Source: an uncultured Bacteroidales bacterium
Lineage (GTDB): Bacteria > Bacteroidota > Bacteroidia > Bacteroidales > Bacteroidaceae
Direction of reading: 5' to 3'
Assembly: GCA_902774335.1 (NCBI GenBank)
Contig: CACYHW010000019.1
Span: 1 to 58,195, forward strand
DNA: 58,195 nt
Made by a program: the position numbers and the translations under genes. The notes under the pieces are model-generated. The model was not told where the DNA came from, ran no database searches, and saw nothing but the letters and a program-made list of their open reading frames with translations. Positions 49,348 to 58,195 of this stretch are shown in pieces; position 1 is the first letter of the stretch; each line of letters opens with the position of its first letter.

Positions 49348-49538
49348 TGAATTGAGAATTGAGAATTTTGAATTGAGAATTGAATGTAACGCACCTGCGT
49401 TGTAATATGAAAAAAGGCTCCGAGTTTTTCGAAGCCTTTTTTTACGCAGGTTCTGCGTATTAATTCTCAATTCTCCGCTCGGCCCGAAGGGACGCTTTCA
49501 CAAAGCGAAGCGACTGAAAGAATTCTCAATTTTCAATT
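49348..49538. repeat. AATTGAGAATT-type repeat with terminator, interrupted (third copy)
   Basis: The terminator hairpin AAAAAAGGCTCCG...GAAGCCTTTTTT (49410-49443) is flanked by ACGCACCTGCGT and ACGCAGGTTCTGCGT boxes. The right arm is split by a 47-bp palindromic piece (49473-49519). The convergent dcp gene ends inside the arm. Confidence 0.83.
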
Positions 49539-51616
49539 ATTTCCAGTTGTCTGAGTAAAGCTTCCGGTTCAGGGTCGTGACCACGGAACTCTCTATAAAG
49601 TTTCGCCGCCTCAACACTTCCGCCCTGCTCAAGCAGATGACGGAACTTTGCTGCGGTCTGCTTATCGAAAATTCCCTTCTCCTCGAAGAGGCTGAATCCG
49701 TCGGCGGCAAGGACTTCGGCCCATTTGTAACTGTAATAACCGGCTGCGTAGCCGCCGCTGAATATGTGGCTGAATGAGGTCGATATTATGCACTCGGGTA
49801 CTGTGGGCAGTACATCGGTCGATAACAGGGCGTTCTTTTCAAACTTGATGATATCGCCCTGGATGGGCTTAGTCTGGGTGTGGTAGTTCATATCCAGGAT
49901 TCCGAACTGCAGCTGGCGCATGTGATAGTAGGCGCTCAGGTAGTTCTTGGAGGCCTTGATCTTGGCGATGAGCGAGTCGGGCAGGGCGTCGCCGGTCTGA
50001 TAGTGCTTGGCGAAGAACTGCAGGTACTCCTTCTCGTAGCCCCAGTTCTCCATTATCTGGCTGGGCAGCTCCACAAAATCGTGGTCTACGTTGGTGCAGG
50101 TCATGGACGGGTAGCGTCCCTTGGCCAGCATTCCGTGCAGTGAGTGTCCGAACTCGTGCAGCATGGTGGTGAACTCATCATGTGTAATGAGGCTGGGGGT
50201 ATCGGCCGTGGGTTTGGTGAAGTTGGTTACCAGGCTGATGAAGGGACGCTCCTCGACTCCGTTCTCTATCTTGAGGCCGCGGAACTCGGTCATCCAGGCA
50301 CCGCTGCGCTTGGTTGCACGCGGGAAGAAGTCGGCGTAGAAGAGGGCCAGGAATGAGCCGTCGGCGTCACGGACCTCATATACCTTTACGTCGGGGTGAT
50401 AAACCGGCACGTTTGCGGGCTGGAAGGTGATTCCGTACAGGCGGTTTGCCAGGCTGAATATGGCGTCTATGCAGTCCTCAAGGCGGAAATAGGGCTTGAG
50501 TTCCTCATCTGTCAGGTTGTACTTGGCAACGCGCTGTTTCTCAGCGTAGTAACTGAAATCCCAGGGGCGGATCTGATCTCCGTCAAAACCTATTGACTTA
50601 GCGTATTTATTCAATTCGGCAACCTCCTCCTTGGCCTTGGGCAGGGCGGGGGCGCGCAGTTTCTCTATGAAATCCCAGACTGCTGCGCCATTCCCCACCA
50701 TACGCAGTTCAGTCTTGTAGTCGGCGTAGTCCTTGTAACCCAGCAGAGCAGCCTCCTGGTAGCGCAGATCAACTATCTGGCGGATGGTCTCGGTGTTGTC
50801 CCACTCATCGCCGTAGGCGCGGCGGTTGTAGGCGCGGTAGATCTTTTCACGCAGGTCGCGGCGGTCACTGAATTTCATGAATCCTCCGTAACTGGGTGCG
50901 GAGAGATCAAACAGCCAGCCTTCAACACCCTTGTCCTTGGCTGCCTGTGCGGCCATATCGCGGATATATCCGGGCAGTCCGGCTAGGTCGGCCTCATCGG
51001 TCAGTACCATCTGGAAGTTGTTGGTTGATGAGAGCTGGTTCTTCTGGAACTGCAGGGTCAGGAGTGAGAGTTTCTCATTTATCTCGCTGTATTTCTTCTT
51101 GTCCTCGGGGCTCAGGTTGGCTCCGCTGCGCTCAAATGACTTGTAGGTGTCCTCAAGCAACTTCATCTGATCAGGCTCCAGATCAAGGCTATTGCGCTGA
51201 TTATAAACGGTTTTGATGCGCTCAAACAGCTTATCGTTCAGGCTGATGTACATGGAGTACTCGGTCTCCATGGGTGATACCTTCTCGGCTATCTCCTGGA
51301 GCTCGTCGGTGGCATCGGCCTCCAATATATTATAGAAGATCATTTCTACGCGGTTGGCAGCGCTGCCGGCATACTCAAGGGCCTCGATGGTGTTCTGGAA
51401 GGTGGGTGCATCGGGGTTGGCCACAATGGCGTCGATCTCCTGTTTGCCCTGACGGAAGGCTTCCTCAAAGGCCGGGAGATAGTGGCCGGGCTTGATTTTG
51501 TCGAACTGCGGAGCACCGTACGGAAGGGGTGACTCGCTTAGAAGTGGGTTGTTGTGCATAGTGCAAGCTGTTAATAGTGTAACACCTAGGATACACGGGA
51601 TAAAACGGATATTCAT
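49526..51616 (-). CDS. dcp: M3 family peptidyl-dipeptidase (Dcp-like) lipoprotein
   Basis: 696 aa, the full length of the family. The zinc motif is LHEFGHSLHGML (HExGH form), with a downstream Glu in VDHDFVELPSQIMENW. It cleaves dipeptides from peptide C-termini. The N-terminus (LLTAC lipobox, Cys18) indicates a lipoprotein, so it probably acts at the cell surface or periplasm. Its last residues (IIEN) and TGA stop are encoded by the AATTGAGAATT repeat arm. Confidence 0.9.
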   Translation of the reverse strand: MNIRFIPCILGVTLLTACTMHNNPLLSESPLPYGAPQFDKIKPGHYLPAFEEAFRQGKQEIDAIVANPDAPTFQNTIEALEYAGSAANRVEMIFYNILEADATDELQEIAEKVSPMETEYSMYISLNDKLFERIKTVYNQRNSLDLEPDQMKLLEDTYKSFERSGANLSPEDKKKYSEINEKLSLLTLQFQKNQLSSTNNFQMVLTDEADLAGLPGYIRDMAAQAAKDKGVEGWLFDLSAPSYGGFMKFSDRRDLREKIYRAYNRRAYGDEWDNTETIRQIVDLRYQEAALLGYKDYADYKTELRMVGNGAAVWDFIEKLRAPALPKAKEEVAELNKYAKSIGFDGDQIRPWDFSYYAEKQRVAKYNLTDEELKPYFRLEDCIDAIFSLANRLYGITFQPANVPVYHPDVKVYEVRDADGSFLALFYADFFPRATKRSGAWMTEFRGLKIENGVEERPFISLVTNFTKPTADTPSLITHDEFTTMLHEFGHSLHGMLAKGRYPSMTCTNVDHDFVELPSQIMENWGYEKEYLQFFAKHYQTGDALPDSLIAKIKASKNYLSAYYHMRQLQFGILDMNYHTQTKPIQGDIIKFEKNALLSTDVLPTVPECIISTSFSHIFSGGYAAGYYSYKWAEVLAADGFSLFEEKGIFDKQTAAKFRHLLEQGGSVEAAKLYREFRGHDPEPEALLRQLEIIEN

Positions 51617-51694
51617 ATTTTGGTCCTTTAATGTGCGCGAAGTTACAAAATAAATGTACCTTTACGGAAATAAACCTGTTATATTAACTACCTC

Positions 51695-52948
51695 ATGAGA
51701 CTGGGAATTACCTTATTTGCATTACTGACATCGGCTTACGCCCTGGGGCAGGGCGCCGATAACCGCGCCACCTATGTTGTGGACGGAGCGGTGGAAAAGG
51801 AGCAGTACCGCTCCCATGTGCCCCTTGAGAGCCTGGGACAGGGGGCTAACGTTGTTTATGCACTTAACGGCGTGAAACTTAATCTTACAAAAGTACGACT
51901 CAATAAGACATCCGGAACCGTTAATGACCCTACACACAGAGAGACGGGCCTGAACGCTGCGATCCTGGTGGAGGGTGGCAGCAAGGTGACTATGGAGCAG
52001 TGTCAGGTAAACTCTCACACGGCTATGGCCGACGGCCTGACTGCCAAGGGGCAGGATACCCGTGTTGACGTGACTGAGGGTGAGTGGCAGAGTACACGAA
52101 ACGGATCGGTGGTGATGAATGCGGTGGACGGTGCGGTTATCAAGGCACAGCATCCCAAGGCTTCATCGTACTCCAACCAGAGTCCGATTTTCTATACCGG
52201 TGTGGACGGCACCCTTGAGGTGACCGCTGCAGTGGGTGAGAGTTCCGGTCAGGCATCGCCTCTGTTCTATTCGTCGGGAACGCTCCTGGCTCAGGAATGC
52301 CGCATGGAATCCGCAAAATGGAGCATTGGCAATGTGGACGGCGGCAATCTGACGCTTATCAAGAATGTGTTGGGTTCCGGAGGTTTCAGTGGATTCCTGG
52401 TTTACGGAAACAAGTACAGCCAGGGGCAGGGCATGCTGCAGCTTATCAAGAATCAGATAAGTGTGGTTGAGGGACCGCTCTTTTACGTTACAAACACCAC
52501 TTCGGAGATATCGGTCATAGGCAACAAGATTTCAAAAAAGAGCAGCGATCTGATGATTGTATGTGCCGATGACTGGGGCGAGCAGGGCTCCAACGGCGGT
52601 CATATCACTCTGTCGGTGCAGAAACAGGCGCTGAGCGGTATGATTACGGTGGACAGCATCAGTTCGGCCGATATCAGACTCCTTAAAGGCGGCAGCATCA
52701 ACGGCCGTATGAACCCGGAGGAGAACCGTTGCGCCAGGATTCACGTATCAATGGGCGAGGGTTCCAAATGGACCTCACGCGGCGACTCTTACATTACTTC
52801 GATAGAGTTCAGCGCACCCCTCAAGAAAGGATTGAAACAACTAAAAGGCAAACATACAATATACTATGATCCTTCGGACCCGGCAAACGCCTATCTGGAG
52901 GGTAAGGAGTATAAGACCGGAGGCGGCTGGCTGCGTCCGTTAAAATGA
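51695..52948 (+). CDS. Secreted beta-helix-like protein
   Basis: 417 aa. A signal peptide (cleaved after YALGQG) is followed by many short beta repeats such as LNAAILVEGGSKVTMEQCQV, NGSVVMNAVDGAVIKA and GTLLAQECRMES, the look of a right-handed parallel beta-helix. No catalytic residues can be assigned. It may be a surface adhesin or a lyase-like fold. It is followed 6 nt later by a PepSY-like gene and overlaps nothing else. Confidence 0.6.
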   Translation: MRLGITLFALLTSAYALGQGADNRATYVVDGAVEKEQYRSHVPLESLGQGANVVYALNGVKLNLTKVRLNKTSGTVNDPTHRETGLNAAILVEGGSKVTMEQCQVNSHTAMADGLTAKGQDTRVDVTEGEWQSTRNGSVVMNAVDGAVIKAQHPKASSYSNQSPIFYTGVDGTLEVTAAVGESSGQASPLFYSSGTLLAQECRMESAKWSIGNVDGGNLTLIKNVLGSGGFSGFLVYGNKYSQGQGMLQLIKNQISVVEGPLFYVTNTTSEISVIGNKISKKSSDLMIVCADDWGEQGSNGGHITLSVQKQALSGMITVDSISSADIRLLKGGSINGRMNPEENRCARIHVSMGEGSKWTSRGDSYITSIEFSAPLKKGLKQLKGKHTIYYDPSDPANAYLEGKEYKTGGGWLRPLK

Positions 52949-52954
52949 TAGGTT

Positions 52955-53401
52955 ATGAAAAGGATTCTCACTGTGGTTCTGGCACTTGTGCTGGCGGTTT
53001 CCGTCTATGCGGAGGATGTGGAGATTCAGTTTGAACAGCTTCCCGAGAAGGCTCAGAAGGCTGTCCTGAAGGCTTTTCCCGACACCAGGATTAAAAAGGT
53101 GGAGATGGAGCGCAGGGCAAGCCTGATGCAGTACGAGGTTAAGCTGGCGGGCGGAATCAAGATGCAGTTCTCCAAGGAGGGAAACTTTACGGAGTGCGAG
53201 TGTACCAATGGAAGCGTTCCGCCGGTGCTTATCCCGGAAAAGATAAGGACCTACGTGGGCAAGGAGTTTCCCGGACGTGAGATAAGGCGCATAGAGCATG
53301 ACAACAAGTTGTTCGAGGTTACGCTGGACAACAAATACGAGCTTAGCTTTAACAGCGCCTACAGACTGATAGACATTGATATAGTGGAGGAAGAGGAATA
53401 A
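52955..53401 (+). CDS. PepSY-like (DUF2874) periplasmic protein
   Basis: 148 aa. A signal peptide (cleaved after SVYA) is followed by two repeats of the PepSY-like type: LPEKAQKAVLKAFPDTRIKK...YEVKLAGGIKMQFSKEG and IPEKIRTYVGKEFPGREIRR...FEVTLDNKYELSFN. Such proteins may bind or inhibit peptidases. The stop overlaps the start of the C11 peptidase gene (TAATG), so it could be the peptidase's inhibitor or chaperone; this is inference. Confidence 0.8.
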   Translation: MKRILTVVLALVLAVSVYAEDVEIQFEQLPEKAQKAVLKAFPDTRIKKVEMERRASLMQYEVKLAGGIKMQFSKEGNFTECECTNGSVPPVLIPEKIRTYVGKEFPGREIRRIEHDNKLFEVTLDNKYELSFNSAYRLIDIDIVEEEE

Positions 53402-54663
53402 TGGCTGAAGAGCGACGTACAGTAAAAAGGATTATCGGCGGAGTATCATTCCTTATGGTGCTCCTGCTGTGGAGTTCGTGCGTAAGGACCGACAGGCTGG
53501 ACGATTATCCATCGCGTACGCTGCTGGTATATATGGCTGCCAACAACAATTTGGATTCCGAGGCTGCTACCGACATCCTGGAGATGAGCATTGCGCTCTC
53601 CAGGGGCAGGACAGTGGAGAACTGCAACCTTATACTGTTTGTTCAGCGCGCAAACGGACGGTCGTACCTGCTTCATGTGAACGGCCACATGGATTTTGAC
53701 ACCTTAGCCACTTACACGGACCTGAACAGTTGTGACCCATCGGTCCTGACTCAGATGATTGACTATGTTCAGGATGAGTGGAAGGCCGAATCGTACGGTC
53801 TGATTCTGTGGTCGCACGGATCAGGCTGGGCGCCTACAAGCCAGATGGCCAACCTGGGTCTGGCATCGTCCAGCCAAAAGGCTCCTATGCGCAACGGAAA
53901 TATGAGCCAGAGCGCATTATGGATGTCGCCGGAACCGCTCACCAAGGCTTTCGGCTTTTACAAGAAAACCAACTCGGAAACATTCAACTGCATTGACCTG
54001 GACCAGCTGGCGAGCGCCATTCCGGACAATGTGTTCGAGTATATTATGTTTGACGCCTGTTACATGGCTAGCGTGGAGGTGATGTACGCCCTGCGCTACA
54101 AGGCCAGATACATTATTGCGTCCAGCATTGAGATTATGGCCAGCGGATATCCGTACGACAAGGTTACGCGTGATTTCCTGCGCGGCAACATTATCAAGTG
54201 CTGTAACGACTTTTACGATAACTACAACAACCGCAGCGGCTCTTTGAGGACGGCCGGAATCGGGATTATACATACCGATCAGCTGGACAGCCTGGCACAC
54301 TGTTTCAAGAAGATTGTGGCGGGTTCGCTGGACACCATTCCTAACATGGATGTGAGCAAAATTCAGCGTCTGGATAGACTGAACAAGCATTTTATATATG
54401 ATCTTGGCGATTTTGTCAAGCATTTGGGGGTAAAGGATGCCTGGTATAATGAGTTCATGCTGCAGCTTGACCGATGCGTTCCCGTGAAGATGAACACCCC
54501 GTATGCGCTGTTTGACGGAACGCCCAACAACAGTGATCACGGATTCGAGATTAATGCGTACTGCGGATTGAGCGTATACATTCCTTTGAGTTCGTTCGAG
54601 AGTATGGGACTGAATGCTGAGTACCGGAAGACTGACTGGAGTCTTGATACCGGTTACCGTTAG
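53401..54663 (+). CDS. Clostripain-family (C11) cysteine peptidase lipoprotein
   Basis: 420 aa. The N-terminus has a lipobox (LLWSSC, Cys27), so it is membrane-anchored. The caspase-like core begins LLVYMAANNNLDSEA. The catalytic dyad is His139 (LILWSHGSGW) and Cys220 (IMFDACYMAS). C11 enzymes cut after Arg or Lys and are often self-activated. It is coupled to the PepSY-like protein upstream. Confidence 0.88.
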   Translation: MAEERRTVKRIIGGVSFLMVLLLWSSCVRTDRLDDYPSRTLLVYMAANNNLDSEAATDILEMSIALSRGRTVENCNLILFVQRANGRSYLLHVNGHMDFDTLATYTDLNSCDPSVLTQMIDYVQDEWKAESYGLILWSHGSGWAPTSQMANLGLASSSQKAPMRNGNMSQSALWMSPEPLTKAFGFYKKTNSETFNCIDLDQLASAIPDNVFEYIMFDACYMASVEVMYALRYKARYIIASSIEIMASGYPYDKVTRDFLRGNIIKCCNDFYDNYNNRSGSLRTAGIGIIHTDQLDSLAHCFKKIVAGSLDTIPNMDVSKIQRLDRLNKHFIYDLGDFVKHLGVKDAWYNEFMLQLDRCVPVKMNTPYALFDGTPNNSDHGFEINAYCGLSVYIPLSSFESMGLNAEYRKTDWSLDTGYR

Positions 54664-54722
54664 ATAGGTCTTTCAGACTTTAACAAATGCCTTTAACTTA
54701 CACTAAGTCAATTTACAACCAT

Positions 54723-57263
54723 ATGAAGAAATCATTGCTTTTAATGCCCGCGGTGCTGATTCTGGCCGCATGTGCAAAGACGACCGACAGCACTCTTGTC
54801 CTTAACGACAAGGAGTATTTCGAGACTCAGGGCGTGAATATCCTTGTGTTCAGTAACACGTTCTCGGGCGGATTCAACGATGAGAAGAACTCCGGTATCG
54901 AGATTATCCATCACGGCGTCCGCACCGTTCAGGGTGGCGCTGTAAGACTATCCAAGACCCCCGAACAGTGGGATCTGGTTCCTGCATCACCGTCACGTAC
55001 TGTGGATACCGTAAACAACTCAATCGAGGTTGAGATGCGCTACAACGACTATGACTTTGACTCACGCGTGGTTGTGACCGCCAAGGGCAGCGCCGTTGAG
55101 ATTGCGGTATTCCTGGATGAGCCTTTACCTGAGTTCCTGGAGGGTAAGGCCGGATTCAACCTGGAGTTCCTGCCTTCACAGTACTGGAACAAGACCTACA
55201 TCATGGATGGCCGTCCGGGCCGATTCCCGCGTTATGCCGCAAGCCTGACTCAGGCCGTATCCAACGACGAGAAACCCCGTCAGTTCAAGGGATTCCGCAC
55301 ATACGATGACCGCGGAACGGGTGAGTTCGTGGATCCGCTGCCTCTGGAGCAGGGCCGTTCTATCCTGATTGCGCCCGATGCACCCGAGCGTATGATCAAG
55401 ATAACCTCGCTGGATGCCGATCTGGAACTGTATGACGGCCGTATCATTGCTCAGAACGGCTGGTACGTGCTGCGCAGCGAACTGCCGGCAGGCAAGACCG
55501 GACAGGTGGTTACATGGGTTGTGGAGCCTCATGCTATCCCGGGATGGAAGAGAGAGCCTAACATTGGATTCTCACAGGTGGGTTATGTGCCCTCACAGCC
55601 CAAGGTAGCCGTTATCGAGCTGGACAAGCTGGAGAAGCCGCTGCCTACCGCATCGGTCTACAGGATTGCCGACGACGGTTCCGAGCAGCTTGCTTATCGC
55701 GGCAAGACGGATGTGTGGGGCGAGTATTACAAGTACAACTACGTGAAGTTTGACTTCAGCGAGCTGACAGAGCCCGGTATCTACTACATCAAGTACGGTA
55801 AGTACAAGACCGGTAACTTTATCATTGACAAGTCGGTATATAACTGGATTACCGACGCTACCAGCGACGTCTGGATTCCTATCCACATGAACCATATGAC
55901 GGTGAACGAGGCCTACAGGATCTGGCATGGTGAGCCGTTCAAGGAGGGTTATCTGCAGGCTCCTCAGAGCGATCATTTTGACCTGCACTCACAGGGCGCC
56001 AACACCAACACCAAATACAAGCCCTACGAGCTTATTCCGGGCCTGAACGTCGGCGGATACTTTGATGCGGGTGACTTTGATATTGAGACCGGCTCGAATA
56101 TCAGTGTGGTTCAGAATATGGTGGCTGCATGGGAGCTGTTCCATCCTACACGTGACGAGACGTTCGTGAGCGAGGAGCAGCGTTATGTGGATCTGCATCG
56201 TCCGGACGGCAAACCTGACCTGCTGCAGTACATTGAGCACGGCGTGCTGAACCTTCTGGCTCAGGCCGAGAACATAGGGTTTATGTCACAGACTCTCTCC
56301 AACTCGGTTCTGGACAACTATCATCATCTGGGCGATGCTGCCGCAATCACTGACGGTCTGCATTATGATCCCAGCCTGCCCAAGTATGTGAAATCGGCCG
56401 ACGGCAAGCGCAGCGGTACTCCCGATGATATGTGGGCATTCACCAACCGTAACGCCAACACGGATTTCAATGCCGCTACCATGTTTGCGGCTGCCAGCCG
56501 TGCTCTGCAGGATTACAACGACAAGCTGGCTGCCAAGTGTCTGGCACAGTCCAAGCGTCTGATGTCGGAGGCTCAGAATATGATGAACCGTCGCGGCGGC
56601 GCTATGGGCGGACAGAACCGTAACCGTAATGCGGGTAACATGTCGACCAACCTGCAGCTTTACATCTCTACTGGCCAGCAGTCCTATCTGGATCAGTTTG
56701 TTCAGCAGATTTGGCCGGCTCTGGAGCGTAACGCCAGCAACAGCATACGTATCGCTTTGGATGCCATTCCTTACATGGACGATGAGTACAAGGAGAAGCT
56801 GCGTCCCTACGTCCTCAAGTATAAGGAGTATCTGGATGAGTTCGACAAGAACAATCCCTACGGTGTGCCGATAGGCGAGGGTAACTGGGCTGGCAGCGGC
56901 GCTGTGGTAAACTTTGGTACCACCGCCTGCTTTGCCAATCTGTACTTCCCGGATATCATCGACAAGAGTTATGCCTACAAGGCTGCTGCGTTCATGTTCG
57001 GATGCCATCCTTACCATAACTACTCGCTGGTGGCTGCAGTAGGCGCCGCTCGGCCCAAACAGGTATTCTACGGCAACAACCGCGCCGATTTCTCGTTCAT
57101 TCCCGGTAACGTGGCTCCCGGACTGCTGTTCCGCAAGCCCGACCACTTTGAGAACTACGATGATTGGCCATTCCTGTGGGGACAGAACGAGGGTACCATT
57201 GCCGGTAACACAGGTTATCTGATATTCGGCGAGGCATTCAAGAATATGGCCTCAGGGAAGTGA
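54723..57263 (+). CDS. GH9 family glycoside hydrolase lipoprotein
   Basis: About 846 aa from ATG 54723. The lipobox LILAAC (Cys17) suggests anchoring. Residues about 290-380 form the N-terminal Ig-like CelD_N domain (FSQVGYVPSQPKVAVIE, GIYYIKYG). The (alpha/alpha)6 catalytic domain follows, with GGYFDAGDFDIETG carrying the conserved DAGD catalytic base, and GHPYHN-like CHPYHNYSLV. It is probably a beta-glucanase or exo-glucosidase acting on beta-glucans. The first 280 residues are an extra beta-rich domain that I cannot name. Confidence 0.85.
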   Translation: MKKSLLLMPAVLILAACAKTTDSTLVLNDKEYFETQGVNILVFSNTFSGGFNDEKNSGIEIIHHGVRTVQGGAVRLSKTPEQWDLVPASPSRTVDTVNNSIEVEMRYNDYDFDSRVVVTAKGSAVEIAVFLDEPLPEFLEGKAGFNLEFLPSQYWNKTYIMDGRPGRFPRYAASLTQAVSNDEKPRQFKGFRTYDDRGTGEFVDPLPLEQGRSILIAPDAPERMIKITSLDADLELYDGRIIAQNGWYVLRSELPAGKTGQVVTWVVEPHAIPGWKREPNIGFSQVGYVPSQPKVAVIELDKLEKPLPTASVYRIADDGSEQLAYRGKTDVWGEYYKYNYVKFDFSELTEPGIYYIKYGKYKTGNFIIDKSVYNWITDATSDVWIPIHMNHMTVNEAYRIWHGEPFKEGYLQAPQSDHFDLHSQGANTNTKYKPYELIPGLNVGGYFDAGDFDIETGSNISVVQNMVAAWELFHPTRDETFVSEEQRYVDLHRPDGKPDLLQYIEHGVLNLLAQAENIGFMSQTLSNSVLDNYHHLGDAAAITDGLHYDPSLPKYVKSADGKRSGTPDDMWAFTNRNANTDFNAATMFAAASRALQDYNDKLAAKCLAQSKRLMSEAQNMMNRRGGAMGGQNRNRNAGNMSTNLQLYISTGQQSYLDQFVQQIWPALERNASNSIRIALDAIPYMDDEYKEKLRPYVLKYKEYLDEFDKNNPYGVPIGEGNWAGSGAVVNFGTTACFANLYFPDIIDKSYAYKAAAFMFGCHPYHNYSLVAAVGAARPKQVFYGNNRADFSFIPGNVAPGLLFRKPDHFENYDDWPFLWGQNEGTIAGNTGYLIFGEAFKNMASGK

Positions 57264-57319
57264 TTATTCAAGGCTTTTGGCTAATTTTGGCGCCGGTTTA
57301 GAAACAGTCCTCCGATATT

Positions 57320-58057
57320 ATGGTAAAGGTTGAAAAACTGACGCACAAGTATACAGTCAAGAGTTTTGAATGTGACCGTAAGGATACGCTCCGTCTGCTC
57401 ACGCTCCTGAATATGTTTCAGGATCTGGCCGATGACAGCGCCAACAGCATAGGTATAGGTTACGATTACCTCCGTACGGTGGGTAAGGCATGGGTTCTGA
57501 TTGCCATGAATGTGGAGATTGACCGCATGCCTCACCTGCAGGAGGAGATTACGGTGGTGAGCTGGCCCAGTGACGAGCTTCCTCTCTATACCGAGCGTGA
57601 GTTTGAGGTTTGGAGTGCTGACGGACAGCGTATAATCCGTGCATGCAGCCAGTGGATAATCATTGATTTCGCTTCACGCCGTCCGGTGCCTGTTCGCCGC
57701 AATCTTCCCGAGTATGAGCCTGTTCGTGAAAAGGTGATAGGCGAGGGACGTTTTGCCAAACTGCCGGCCGTAGAGCGAGAGGACTACACCGAGCGTTTCC
57801 TGGTGCGCTACGATGATATCGACCGCAACGATCACGTGAACAACGCAATCTACTCACTCTGGGCCAGCGAGAGCCTGGAGCCTGAATACCGCATTAACCA
57901 TGAGCCGGCCCGCCTGGATATCAACTTCAAGAAGGAGGGTCTGTTCGGTGAGAAAATAAGTGTCTCCACCCAAATGGACGGAGACACTTCACTTCATAGC
58001 ATTACGGCTGCTGATGATGGCCGCGAATTAGCTCGCATCCGCTTCAGCTGGAGGTGA
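57320..58057 (+). CDS. Acyl-ACP thioesterase
   Basis: 245 aa, double hot-dog fold. It releases fatty acids from acyl carrier protein. YTVKSFECDRKDTLRLLTLLN is the first motif. The second hot dog carries DDIDRNDHVNNAIY, whose Asn/His residues are the catalytic positions of the FatA/bacterial acyl-ACP thioesterase family. It is soluble. A TAATTTTG box lies at 57282-57289. Confidence 0.9.
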   Translation: MVKVEKLTHKYTVKSFECDRKDTLRLLTLLNMFQDLADDSANSIGIGYDYLRTVGKAWVLIAMNVEIDRMPHLQEEITVVSWPSDELPLYTEREFEVWSADGQRIIRACSQWIIIDFASRRPVPVRRNLPEYEPVREKVIGEGRFAKLPAVEREDYTERFLVRYDDIDRNDHVNNAIYSLWASESLEPEYRINHEPARLDINFKKEGLFGEKISVSTQMDGDTSLHSITAADDGRELARIRFSWR

Positions 58058-58063
58058 GCGAGA

Positions 58064-58092
58064 GATGACAAAGGGGACGGTTCCGTTTGGCA
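58064..58092. repeat. Third copy of the AAAGGGGACGGTTCCG repeat
   Basis: GATGACAAAGGGGACGG...GTTTGGCAC, the reverse complement of the pair at 43291-43351. It follows the thioesterase stop by 6 nt. Confidence 0.85.
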
Positions 58093-58100
58093 CGCATTGA

Positions 58101-58195
58101 TGTGACCCCAAAAAATTGGACACCAACAAAGGGGTAGGAAATGTCAAAGCATCATTCGTTTGAGGAGAAGCTAAAATACATGAAGCTTCTCGATG
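58101..58195 (+). mobile_element. IS3-family insertion sequence, left end
   Basis: TGTGACCCCAAAAAATTGG is the typical IS3-group terminal inverted repeat, and a transposase reading frame starts 40 nt inside. The element runs out of the window. Confidence 0.8.
58141..58195 (+). CDS. IS3-family transposase OrfA, N-terminal fragment (cut by window edge)
   Basis: ATG 58141 opens MSKHHSFEEKLKYMKLLD, like the helix-turn-helix start of IS3/IS150 OrfA. A Shine-Dalgarno-like GGGGTAGGAA precedes it. Only 18 residues are visible, so the assignment rests on these and on the adjacent terminal repeat. Confidence 0.75.
   Translation, partial: MSKHHSFEEKLKYMKLLD

Overview
This 58 kb window comes from a member of the order Bacteroidales, probably Prevotellaceae-like. 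The evidence is the repeated sigma-ABfr-type promoter (TTTG or TTG, about 19-21 nt, then TAnnTTTG), SLBB/Wzz polysaccharide export genes of Bacteroidetes type, a BACON-domain lipoprotein, a DUF3108 protein, a FeoA-FeoB fusion with a Cys-rich partner, and GH3/GH9 glycanases beside secreted C11 and M3 peptidases. No rRNA, tRNA or CRISPR array was recognised. A species cannot be named from this.

Layout. (1) 1-14974, visibly more AT-rich, is a defence/conflict island, all on the + strand. It holds a tightly overlapping four-gene operon (radical SAM/SPASM C-terminus, unknown protein, ABC-type ATPase, N6-methylase-like protein with an altered catalytic motif), then a TIR / SLOG / TIR / TIR block, decayed remnants, a five-gene GTPase system (calcineurin-like phosphoesterase, helical protein, two P-loop GTPases, GAP1-type protein) and an AbiL-like AAA15 + RloB pair. 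(2) 15-17.4 kb holds an odd lipoprotein-like gene and a long hairpin-rich intergenic stretch before a 72-aa protein. (3) 17.4-29.7 kb is a patchwork of short transcription units (superoxide dismutase, Bcp, alkyltransferase, aminotransferase, TRIC channel, DNA glycosylase, AbiE toxin-antitoxin, AAA+ ATPase, manA, manC). Nearly every junction carries a 33-bp palindromic REP-like element. A REP-associated tyrosine transposase (RAYT) sits in the middle, itself flanked by two copies. (4) 29.7-34.6 kb holds polysaccharide export genes and an adenylate kinase-cupin fusion. (5) 34.8-45.6 kb is metabolic: lipoprotein, GMP synthase ATPase half, Lrp regulator, metY, metA, feoAB, Xaa-Pro aminopeptidase, DUF3108. 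Three copies of a MITE-like element lie here. (6) 45.6-58.1 kb is secreted enzymes and surface proteins, ending in an acyl-ACP thioesterase and the left end of an IS3-family element.

The strongest unusual signal is the repeat biology. The REP-like element is 33 bp (11 codons), so it can insert without a frameshift. It supplies the stop codon of at least six genes, sits in frame inside manC (twice) and feoB (once), and its arm appears to provide the -33 box of two promoters. A second, MITE-like family has flanks that differ between copies yet are self-complementary in each copy. A third family (AATTGAGAATT arms) carries an intrinsic terminator between genes, and a fourth supplies the pepP stop codon. 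In the island, the TIR/SLOG block and the GTPase/GAP1 block are the best candidates for uncharacterised defence systems. Functions there are inferred from domains only.
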